A stretch of DNA of 64,000 nt from Aliishimia sp963922415 (GTDB lineage Bacteria; Pseudomonadota; Alphaproteobacteria; Rhodobacterales; Rhodobacteraceae): assembly GCA_963922415.1 (NCBI GenBank), contig CAWUIP010000001.1, positions 40,260 through 104,259 of the forward strand. The letters are read 5' to 3'. The position numbers and the translations under genes were made by a program. The notes beneath the pieces were generated by a model that made no database searches, was not told where the DNA came from, and saw only the letters and a program-made list of their open reading frames with translations. Position 1 is the stretch's first letter; every line of letters begins with the position of its first letter. Shown piece after piece: positions 25,437 through 33,565 of the stretch.

Positions 25437-26204
25437 ATGGACTTCAAATCTAAGAAAATCGTTATCACTGGAGGGAGTATCGGTATCGGCAAACAGCTTG
25501 CCGTAGACCTCAAAGCCCGCGGGGCAGAAGTTCTGATTTGCGCACGCAACGAAGACAAACTGGCCGAAATCGCCGCCCTTCACCCCGATATTCACACGGT
25601 TGTTTGTGATGTTCGCAAAGACGCCGATGTAGAGGCCCTGCACAAAGCTGCTTTGGAAAAGCTTGGGTCGGTAGATGTCCTCTTTAACAACGCGGCTTTG
25701 TTTCGTCAGTTGGACTTAATGTCGGATACCTCCGCGGCGCAAGACTGGATGGACGAGATCGATGTCAATGTGAACGGGACCCTTCGTGTCACACACGCGT
25801 TTTTGCCGGATTTGCGGAAGGCGCCGCAGGCGACTATTGTCAATTTCACTTCGGGCTTGGCCTATGCGCCGGTCGCAGATGCGCCGGTATATAGCGCGTC
25901 AAAGGCGGCTCTCGCCTCTTGGACGCAATCTCTGCGCTTCCAGCTCCGAAAAACAAACGTCAGTGTAATCGAGGTCAGCCCACCGGTTGTGGACACCCGA
26001 ATGAACCAAAATAATCCCAGCTCTGAAGGCAGAAAGAAGTGGAGCACAGCGGATTTCTGCAAGGTCGTGCTTGACCAGTTTGCGAAGGATCCGACGCGCG
26101 ACATCCTTGTTGGGGATGGCAAAGCTGCCAAAACAATGGCGAGGATCGCGCCAGGCTTTACCTTCCGCATGATGAACCCGGCCGAAGGTCGCTCAAAGGC
26201 TTAA
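25437..26204 (+). CDS. Short-chain dehydrogenase/reductase (DltE-like)
   Basis: A 255-residue SDR: TGGSIGIGKQLAVDLKARGA, CARNEDKL, LFNNAAL and active site FTSGLA with YSASKAALASW. GAGGAAATTGG precedes ATG 25437. The general pattern is of DltE-like oxidoreductases. It closes the rightward operon that starts at 21356; a gap of only 42 bp separates it from the MAPEG gene. Confidence 0.9.
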   Translation: MDFKSKKIVITGGSIGIGKQLAVDLKARGAEVLICARNEDKLAEIAALHPDIHTVVCDVRKDADVEALHKAALEKLGSVDVLFNNAALFRQLDLMSDTSAAQDWMDEIDVNVNGTLRVTHAFLPDLRKAPQATIVNFTSGLAYAPVADAPVYSASKAALASWTQSLRFQLRKTNVSVIEVSPPVVDTRMNQNNPSSEGRKKWSTADFCKVVLDQFAKDPTRDILVGDGKAAKTMARIAPGFTFRMMNPAEGRSKA

Positions 26205-26561
26205 GCCTCAGTTCAGCATCGCTCGTCATGAACGGTGTCGCTTCTGGCTAGGGCCAAAGTGGCAAGCTAACGCAGGAGCGGACACTCGTGCACTCTGAAG
26301 AGAAAGCCTTGCGCGAACCAGAATTACGCGAACGCTAACGACACCCTTGTGAACGGTCTCAAAACCATCGAGATGAGGAAGTCTCCGGCACAACCAAGAG
26401 ATAGACTTTATTTACATAAGATAGACTCTACGCCGTTTGGCAACGTTCGCTTTCGGAAAGCTGCGCCGCGGCATCGCAGGCGGCAACCGGCGTCAGCTTT
26501 GGGCCGAGACTGCCGAATTCGCTTTCAGCTGCGCCCGCCTCCTTCGAGGCGGGCGGTTAGC
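26205..26561. other. Intergenic region of about 360 bp without a recognised gene
   Basis: No convincing gene is seen. It holds a 9-bp direct repeat AGATAGACT (26399 and 26419) and, at its right end, a strong 10-bp hairpin CGCCCGCCTC-CTTC-GAGGCGGGCG (26532-26555) just beyond the stop of the leftward DUF5681 gene. The hairpin has no T-run on either side and may be a Rho-independent-like end of weak type. The region marks the left edge of the foreign block 26.5-29.8 kb. Confidence 0.5.
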
Positions 26562-27017
26562 TCATGTTTTCCCTAGAAGCTCGGTGCCATCCGGAGGGCT
26601 GAGCTGGGATTGCCTGAACTCAGCGTCTTCTTTCTCCCGTTCTTGAACGGCCCAAGCGTGTCTCGCACGCAGCCCCTCAAGTTCTTTTTCGAACTCTTCC
26701 ATGCTGAGCCGTGGTGGCGCGATCAGTCCCCGCATTTGAACTTTCGGTACGTCGGGCTGGTAGCGGTCGCGGATCCAGTCGAGGAACTTTTTGAACCCCA
26801 GCTCGCCGCCGAGCGCCCGCGCCTGCAGGCGTTTAATGAGCAATGCGATCGTGTCGAATTGTCCGTGGCGCTCTCGCGCGACGCGTTCGACAATGGTTGC
26901 CATGTTCTGCCGCCCTTTCGGACGCCCTCGTTTGTTACCGCTCTGACCAGGTTTGAACTGATGTTCCTTCGGCGGCCAAGGCCGTTCACCGTCGCCGTCA
27001 CTCATGTGTGTAGCCAT
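26562..27017 (-). CDS. DUF5681 domain protein (short)
   Basis: A 151-residue basic protein with the DUF5681 hallmark near the N-terminus, KEHQFKPGQSGNKRGRPKG. The rest is helical and charged, with no enzyme motif. Such proteins are usual companions of ParB/methyltransferase and terminase genes in prophage or mobile DNA. It overlaps the preceding DUF5681 gene by 16 nt and shares its direction. Function unknown. Confidence 0.82.
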   Translation of the reverse strand: MATHMSDGDGERPWPPKEHQFKPGQSGNKRGRPKGRQNMATIVERVARERHGQFDTIALLIKRLQARALGGELGFKKFLDWIRDRYQPDVPKVQMRGLIAPPRLSMEEFEKELEGLRARHAWAVQEREKEDAEFRQSQLSPPDGTELLGKT

Positions 27018-27502
27018 TCTTCATACCCCATGACTTCTGCGTGGATGCGATCACCTTCATCACGCGTTTCCAGATGCTTTTTCTTCGCCCACTTGAGTTG
27101 CTTTTCGGTCCATGGCGCCGGAACTCCGGCTTTCCAGAGAATGCGTTGCACTTCCCAAGGAATTTCCGTTATGGGCGGCACAATGAGTTGCGGTCTTTCG
27201 AATTCTGGTGGCTTCATCACCCCGTGCTTCTCAAAGAGCTGAATCAGATACTTGAAGGCGCTTAGCGGCCCCTTAGCGTCCAGGGCTTTCTTGACCTGCT
27301 GGCGCAGCTCAGCTTCTCGGGCATCCATGGGCTGCCCGTTGGCCAAGACTTCGTCCTGTAAGACCTCAGAGAGATCCACGACAGACGGGTCTGGCTTCTT
27401 GGGTCGGCCTTTTGGATTGCCAGATTTTCCTTTCTTGAACTGACCCGATTGAGGCGGCCGGTCGAAGCCGACCTCGTAGTCCTTGTCATTCTCGACGTTC
27501 AT
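27002..27502 (-). CDS. DUF5681 domain protein
   Basis: A 166-residue protein with the DUF5681 motif SGQFKKGKSGNPKGRPKKPD at about residues 19-38. The C-terminal half has no recognised fold (KAGVPAPWTEKQLKWAKKKH). Its start overlaps the end of the methyltransferase frame (ATGA at 27499-27502), so the two were translated together before the methyltransferase gene was interrupted. Paralogue of the shorter gene at 26562. Confidence 0.82.
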   Translation of the reverse strand: MNVENDKDYEVGFDRPPQSGQFKKGKSGNPKGRPKKPDPSVVDLSEVLQDEVLANGQPMDAREAELRQQVKKALDAKGPLSAFKYLIQLFEKHGVMKPPEFERPQLIVPPITEIPWEVQRILWKAGVPAPWTEKQLKWAKKKHLETRDEGDRIHAEVMGYEEWLHT

Positions 27503-28848
27503 GCTGCGACCTCCTCTGTGCTGGTTTCAGTAGGCACTTGGTCTCGATCTGAGGCGACCTCTTCAAAACTCTGTCCCGTTGAGATGAGTTCTGCGGGCAA
27601 ATGACAGATGGATGCCAAGCGTTTGACAATGACGTCGCAATAGGCCGGGCCGAGCTCTATGCCGCGACCCTGTCGTCCAGTTTCATGCGCTGCGATCAGT
27701 GTCGTTCCTGAGCCACAGAAGGGATCGAGGATGATGTCCCCACGACGCGAGCAATCGAGGATCGCGTCCCGAACAAGCGCTGTAGGTTTCACCGTAGGAT
27801 GCAGCGCCAGGTCTGATTGCTGATCGCCAAAACTGTTTACGCCTGGATAGGACCAAACATTCGTGCGATACCGCGTGTGTTTGCCGAGCTCGACGTTGTT
27901 GATGTGAGCGCCCGTTCCAGACTTAAACACAAACACGAGTTCATGCTGGGAGCGATAGAGCGATCCCATTCCGCCATTGGACTTGGTCCAAACGCATAAG
28001 TTCTTGAGCTCATCGTAGGCGTCTCGCCCCGCGCGAAGCATTTCGCCCATATGCCGCTAGTCCATGCATTGGAAGTGCATCGATCCGTCCGTGCTATAGG
28101 CAGCCAGTTGAGAGAAGACACTAGACAGGAATGTTTCAAACTGTGCCTCGGACATCTCGCCCGATGCCATCTGGAACTCGCGATGTTTCACTTTGCCAGA
28201 CCCGCAGACATGGCCCGACACGGGCACGTTGTATGGCGCATCTGCAAAAACCAAGCTTGCGCGCTCGTCGCCTAGTAGCTTCTCGTAAGTCTCGGGTTTG
28301 GTACTGTCCCCGCAGATCAAGCGATGATCCCCGATCTGCCAGATGTCACCGAGCCGCGTTACTGGTTCGCCTTCGGCCACCGCAGGCACAGAATCCGCCG
28401 GGTCGTCTTCACCGCCACTGTCAATGCCTGTGTGGCTTTGCAAGAAGACGTCGATTTCCGGCAACTCGAACCCTGTCAAAGACAGGTCATAGTCGACGCT
28501 GATCTCATTCAGCTCACCAAGTTCCAAGGCCAGGAGTTTGTGGTCCCAGCCAGCGTTCTCCGCCAGCTTATTGTCCGCGATGACATAAGCGCGGATATCG
28601 ACATCTGACATGATTGCCAGACAGATCGTAGGTACTTGTTCGTGACCGAGGCGTTTTGCAGCCTCAACACGTCCATGGCCGGCGATCAGAGTACCGGTCT
28701 CATCGATCAACACAGGGTTGGTGAAGCCAAACTGCTCGATTGAGCGCATTAGCTGTTTAATCTGCGCCTCGCTATGAGTGCGCGGGTTGCGCGCCCGATT
28801 GGTGAGACTTGCAGTCGGTCTGTATTCAATTGATAGATTGTTGCCCAT
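27499..28848 (-). pseudogene. ParB-like/DNA methyltransferase gene interrupted by an in-frame amber codon
   Basis: One 449-codon frame is split by a TAG at 28059-28057. The first part has a ParB-like nuclease-fold domain (LIAGHGRVEAAKRLG) and the start of a DNA methylase domain (GDSTKPETYEKLLG, then FADAPYNVPVSG, a DPPY-like motif with A for P). The second part carries the remaining methylase motifs (HPTVKPTALVRDAILD, DPFCGSGTTLIAAHETGR). Across the stop the protein reads HFQCMD-stop-RHMGEML; related proteins as I remember them have DWRH here, so a TGG to TAG change explains it. Start ATG 28848 follows AAAGGG; ATG 28863 is an alternative. Either a dead gene or a case of amber readthrough. Confidence 0.85.
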
Positions 28849-29772
28849 TTCGAGCCCTTTCATTGAAGAGGAGCTCGATCGCCAAAAGAACGGCCGTAGC
28901 TCCTGTTTGAAGCACGTCCTGATCCAAACAGAGGTCCCAGATTGCCCGGCACGCCACATGGCGCGTCAAAAGCTATGGAAGTTTCATGTATGGATCGGCC
29001 ATGCCGAACAAAAACCACGCGTTCCCCATGGAAAGCGATGGACCGTCTCGAATGACACCAGCGGCACATGCCCGGCCTGTCATCCTTCAGCTGACACGTT
29101 CAGTCAGGGCCATACCTAACCGTCTGATACTGCCTAAGGCATGTACCTACCGCATGCGGGTCATCACATCAACTTTAAAATACCAGTCGATCCCGCCTAT
29201 CCCACTGATTTAGTTGCCATTTGTTCAGGCTGGTAGAGGATTTTCGAAGGAAAGCAACGTATTAAACAAACGTGCCAGAGGGACCGTCATAGCGGAAACA
29301 ATCCGTTTCCAAAGCCAAACCCAGAGAAGATCCGGCGCGTCAGTCAGATAAGACCTTAAATCGGCATTCTCTGCGCGGTTACTGTCGCGCCGGAACCCTG
29401 ATTTTTGCCTGAAGGAGCAAAGAGACTTCGCTCTTTGCGGAATAAACTCGCTGCTCTTCCAAAAGAACTTCCCTGTTTTATTGCGGCACATTGGAGCGAG
29501 ATAGCCGTAAAAACTGGGCGTTCCTGGCACCCAACTCAGAACTCGAAGCGGAAAAACCGCCCAAATCCCCTGTTTTTCCCCTGTTAACAGGGAAACTCCG
29601 CAGAGACTGGCTAGCTCGAGACTGCGTGTACCGCCACAGGCCCTTTGGGAGAAAGGCCAACAGTTCTCAGAACAAAACAATGGGCGGCAATCCAAACACT
29701 GCGTCTGCATTGGCTTGGCCAGTGCCCTCAATTACACACTTCCCTTAAAACTAGGGGCAGCGGATCACCTGG
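28849..29772. other. About 0.9 kb without a recognisable gene
   Basis: Between the methyltransferase start and the ArsR gene no protein I recognise is encoded. A 168-codon leftward frame (29225-29731) has no family features and odd composition, and is not called. A perfect 14-bp palindrome CCCTGTTAACAGGG lies at 29579-29592. The composition differs from flanking genes (less GC-skewed third positions), in keeping with decayed mobile DNA. Confidence 0.45.
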
Positions 29773-30144
29773 TCAGTCTTCGTCCCGGCAAAAGAGGTCG
29801 TAGACGACTTCCATAATTTTGCGTGGTCGGTCGTCGGCAAGGCTGTAATAGATCGCTTTACCGTCACGCCGTGGTTTGACGAGACCTTCAAGCCGCAGCC
29901 GCGTCAGTTGCTGCGAAACAGCTGCCTGGCGCGCCGAGAGCAGTTGCTCCAACTCGGTCACCGACTTTTCACCGGTGGTCAGATGGCACAAGATCATAAG
30001 CCGCCCTTCGTGGCTTATCGCTTTAAGGAACGTCGCCGCAGTCTGCGCGTTTTCGACCATCTTGGCCATGTCCTCGGCCGCGCCATGCGGATCGAGATGT
30101 GGCGCATGTGGCTTGGGCGTATTTTCGTCAAGCTCAGTGGTCAT
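29773..30144 (-). CDS. ArsR-family repressor, BigR/SqrR-like persulfide sensor
   Basis: A 123-residue winged-helix regulator: LKAISHEGRLMILCHLTTGE, then SVTELEQLLSARQAAVSQQL and GLVKPRRDGKAIYYSL. Two cysteines, C53 (MILCHL) and C119 (DLFC), are 66 residues apart, the same spacing as the redox pair in BigR/SqrR repressors that form a disulfide or tetrasulfide on reaction with persulfides. No zinc or arsenite site typical of metal-sensing ArsR proteins is evident. The usual sulfide-oxidation target genes are not visible nearby. It lies 112 bp after the cyclase gene, probably with its own promoter. Confidence 0.8.
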   Translation of the reverse strand: MTTELDENTPKPHAPHLDPHGAAEDMAKMVENAQTAATFLKAISHEGRLMILCHLTTGEKSVTELEQLLSARQAAVSQQLTRLRLEGLVKPRRDGKAIYYSLADDRPRKIMEVVYDLFCRDED

Positions 30145-30256
30145 CTTGCCGTTCTTACTGGATTAACATGCGCGATCAAACGGGTTTCGAAGCGAAGACG
30201 ATGGAATGATGCCGCCGCTAGCATCTTCAGCGCCGCAGTGACGTGTTACAAGCACG

Positions 30257-33200
30257 TCAGTGGAACGTTTGCCCGACAAGCTTTCGAGCGCGGCACAGTT
30301 CGATGCCGACAGCATGTTCATCGAGGTTCACCAAGAGCGCTTCAAGTTGATCGCGTGCCTGCGTTCGGTACTCGTTTATGACAGTGTCGGGTAACTCGAG
30401 CATGTCGCATAGACTTCGCAGTTGGTACAGCGTTGCCCCCTGATCTTCTGCTGTTGCAACGGCATCTTTCAGGATACGAACCGCACGTTCTGGCGCTTCC
30501 AGCCGTGCCTTAAGCCGCTTCAGCTCGGCCAAAGCAAAGAATTCGCCTGAGGACTGCGCCAGCTCCAACCCATCCGATACGGCAGTTTTCGCAACAGCAT
30601 GGCGCCCCGCAGCGACGGCGCAATCGGCCAAGTAGCAGAAGTAGACTGGCGCGTACGAGCGGGCGCCATTGCCGATCCATGCATCGATCCCGGCTGCCAA
30701 TTGGGTCAGACCGCTGTCGGGTTTCCCAAGCTGCGCGTGACATGCACCCGCCATCACATCGCTATGCGCCTTCCAATGGACATAGCCATACTCTGCGGCC
30801 AGCCGGCCTTCTTCCTCTGCAGCTTTAAGCGCATCTTCTGGCTCGCGCCGCAGCCAGTGAATGATGCTCACGATAGCAAGTGCCTGGTTGATTGCCAGCG
30901 GGTGGCCATTTGCACGCGCAATCTGTTCGCCGCGGCGGGCCAAATGAATGGCAGTGTCCAGACGGCATGCAAAGGCCTCAAGCTGCGCCAACATGCCGTG
31001 GGCAAACGCGATCGGCAACTCACCATAGGTCGTAGCTGCCGCGCCGTCAGGCAGTTCGGAACCACGCTTGATACAGTCGCGATACGCCTCACTCGCCTCC
31101 TTGAAAAAGTTGAGGCTGAGGTAGTTTGAACCAATCGACCGCTGCGCCGTCACCCAGTACCGCAATTCGCCCGTTTGCTCGGCCAAGTCGCGCATGCGCT
31201 CGGCCACAGGCAAGCTCTTGGCAAAAGCGCCTGTGTTGTAAATTCCGTTCCAAAGCCCGCGCAACGCCTGAAAGAGCAGATCCGTACGCCCCGCCGTTTC
31301 GCAGAGTTCCCGCACAGCGTCGTAGTTTTGCTCGACCAAGGGCGAGGCATAGCCGCGTACCGCGCCCAATGCATCGCCGAGGGTCAACCGGCACTCAATT
31401 TCCGCCATCAAGCGCTCTTCCCCTGGCGGCCAGCTCGAAATCACGTCAACCGCACGCGTCAAAAGCTGTTCTGCCTCTTTGTTGGCCCACCGCTCCGCCG
31501 CCTGTTTTCCGGCGTGAAGCAATGCGCGCCCGGCGCGCAGCATTTCGCCAGCTGCTTCAGCGTGCTGCGCAATTAATTCGGGCCGCACTTCGGTCTGATT
31601 GTCTAACGCGACCAAGATGCTGGCGTGGAGCGCTTGGCGGTCTCGGAACAGCAAGCTTTCATAGGCTGCGTCCCGTATCAGCGCGTGGTAAAAGGCGAAA
31701 TCTGCCTTATTGTGGACTGGCGCGGGCACTAAGATCCCAGCTTCGGTCAAATCGGCAAGCGGCGCAGAGAGACTGGCGGCAGACTGCCCCAATATTTCGC
31801 TGAGAAGTTCTACCGAGAACTCGCGCCCGATGCAACTTGCCGATTGAGCGACACCTTTTGCGGGGCCCAAACGGTCCAACCTGGCCATCAACAAATCATG
31901 CAGCGTGGCAGGCACATCCGCGCGTCCGGCTTCCAGGTCGCCGGACTGTGCCAAAAGCAAGCCCCGCGTCAGTTCTTCGAGAAACAGCGGGATACCTTCC
32001 CCGCGGGCGATCAGGTCATCAAGGAAGGCGCTGCTTACGGTGTTGGCGGGCGCATCGGACGCGTCACTCAACAAACCACTGATCATTTTGCGGCTTTCAG
32101 TTTTTCCAAGCCGTTCTAACTGGATGTTTGCAGACCAATCAGCGTCGTGCAGTCCGTCCGTGCCGCGCGTGGTGATGATCAGCAAAATGGGAAGGTTCGC
32201 GACCTTTGCAATAAGGCGCTCTATGTACTCCAGCGTAGTGCGGTCAGCCCAATGCGCGTCCTCAAGCACGACCTGTAAAGGGCGGATCGACGAAATGCAT
32301 TCAGCCTGCCGCACCAGCAGCTCGAGTGTCAGCCGCCGCCGCGTGCGCGCATCTAAAGCGTCAATGTCCGGGTCCGGACCGATATCGACCCCAATGAGCT
32401 GCGCCATCAAACTTGCGCCATCTGGCGTGTCGTTCCCAATGCGCTCCAGGCGCGCTTGCAATCGTGACTTATGCTCTTCGGGGCCCGCAGGACCCGCAAA
32501 CTCGTAAATCTGTTGCAGCGACTCGCTGACAGGCCACAGGGGAACATCCGAAAAATGTGGTGAGCATTGGTAGCTTGCTTGGAACCGATCGCCTGTTGGG
32601 AACATCGACCGCAACCCCGCCAGAAGCCGTGATTTGCCAATCCCCGCTTCACCTTCGATCCGAACGGCGGCCCCATTTCCGGCCTTCGCGGCCTCCCAAT
32701 GTTTGGCCAAAGTGGCAAGCTCGCCCTCGCGACCGATAATGGGGGATAATTCGCGCTGGCCGCGCGCTTCAAACCGGCTCACGCCCAGGCGGGCGTCGGT
32801 CACTTGATAGGCTTGGGTGTCGTCGGGAAACCCTTTGAGGCTCGGCCGCTCGATCTCTTCAACGGCGAACATCCCACGGGTCATGTCTGCCGTTGTTCCG
32901 CTGACAACGACTGCGCCGGGTTCGCCAATGCTCTGCAAACGCGCGGCCAGGTTTGGCGTTTCGCCCATCACTTGGCCATCGGGCTGCACCACCACAAGTC
33001 CGGTGGCAATCCCAATACGGCATCCCAGTTTTTCGTTTTGCGGCGCCTCAAGCGCCGCGACTTGTCCGACGATGGCAAGGCTTGCGCGAACCGCCTGTTC
33101 AACGGCATCTTCGCGCGCCAAGGGCCAGCCAAAGAACGCGACAACACCGTCGCCCAGGAACTTGTCCACATGCCCGCCCATGCGCGCGACCGTGCCTGAC

Positions 33201-33556
33201 ACAGCGTCTTGATAGCGGCGCAAAAGCTCGGACATGTCTTCTGGGTCTAGCCTGCGCGACAAATCCGTAGAGCCAACGAGATCAACAAAAACAACTGTCA
33301 ACTGCCGCCGCTCTCCGCGTTGTTCGGTCGCGAGCGCAGTGGCGTCAGATCCACCGGGCAAACCCGACGCTTTGGCCGCCTGAAACCGTTTGCGCTGCCC
33401 AAGCGTCAACCCAAGCTCGCGCAAATCGGCATCTTCCAGATCGCCCAGCATGTCTGGCGTGATGTCTTCGGCCTCGAACACGTCCACAAGACCGCCAAGA
33501 CCAGCCGCGTCCAGCCAGCCAGCCATGGACAGGTCCGAGGAAAGCGAAGAGTTCAC
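30257..33556 (-). CDS. SAM domain-adenylate/guanylate cyclase-AAA-TPR signalling protein
   Basis: A 1099-residue cytoplasmic protein. Order of domains: SAM (sterile alpha motif) at about 10-65 (GWLDAAGLGGLVDVFEAEDI); class III nucleotide cyclase at about 80-250 (LTVVFVDLVGSTDLSRR with metal-binding Asp, VDKFLGDGVVAFFG); a P-loop AAA/STAND ATPase from about 275 (RIEGEAGIGKSRLLAGL); and a long TPR-like helical C-terminus. It should make cyclic nucleotide under the control of an ATPase-TPR sensor module. Upstream on the same strand, 9 bp away, is the flavin oxidase gene, so the two are likely one operon. Catalytic capacity and ligand are inferred. Confidence 0.88.
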   Translation of the reverse strand: MNSSLSSDLSMAGWLDAAGLGGLVDVFEAEDITPDMLGDLEDADLRELGLTLGQRKRFQAAKASGLPGGSDATALATEQRGERRQLTVVFVDLVGSTDLSRRLDPEDMSELLRRYQDAVSGTVARMGGHVDKFLGDGVVAFFGWPLAREDAVEQAVRASLAIVGQVAALEAPQNEKLGCRIGIATGLVVVQPDGQVMGETPNLAARLQSIGEPGAVVVSGTTADMTRGMFAVEEIERPSLKGFPDDTQAYQVTDARLGVSRFEARGQRELSPIIGREGELATLAKHWEAAKAGNGAAVRIEGEAGIGKSRLLAGLRSMFPTGDRFQASYQCSPHFSDVPLWPVSESLQQIYEFAGPAGPEEHKSRLQARLERIGNDTPDGASLMAQLIGVDIGPDPDIDALDARTRRRLTLELLVRQAECISSIRPLQVVLEDAHWADRTTLEYIERLIAKVANLPILLIITTRGTDGLHDADWSANIQLERLGKTESRKMISGLLSDASDAPANTVSSAFLDDLIARGEGIPLFLEELTRGLLLAQSGDLEAGRADVPATLHDLLMARLDRLGPAKGVAQSASCIGREFSVELLSEILGQSAASLSAPLADLTEAGILVPAPVHNKADFAFYHALIRDAAYESLLFRDRQALHASILVALDNQTEVRPELIAQHAEAAGEMLRAGRALLHAGKQAAERWANKEAEQLLTRAVDVISSWPPGEERLMAEIECRLTLGDALGAVRGYASPLVEQNYDAVRELCETAGRTDLLFQALRGLWNGIYNTGAFAKSLPVAERMRDLAEQTGELRYWVTAQRSIGSNYLSLNFFKEASEAYRDCIKRGSELPDGAAATTYGELPIAFAHGMLAQLEAFACRLDTAIHLARRGEQIARANGHPLAINQALAIVSIIHWLRREPEDALKAAEEEGRLAAEYGYVHWKAHSDVMAGACHAQLGKPDSGLTQLAAGIDAWIGNGARSYAPVYFCYLADCAVAAGRHAVAKTAVSDGLELAQSSGEFFALAELKRLKARLEAPERAVRILKDAVATAEDQGATLYQLRSLCDMLELPDTVINEYRTQARDQLEALLVNLDEHAVGIELCRARKLVGQTFH

Positions 33557-33565
33557 GTCTGCCCC

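Noticed and set aside
29225..29731. Leftward 168-codon frame in gene-free DNA
   Set aside because: No ribosome binding site, family motif or normal composition; kept only as part of the undefined stretch.
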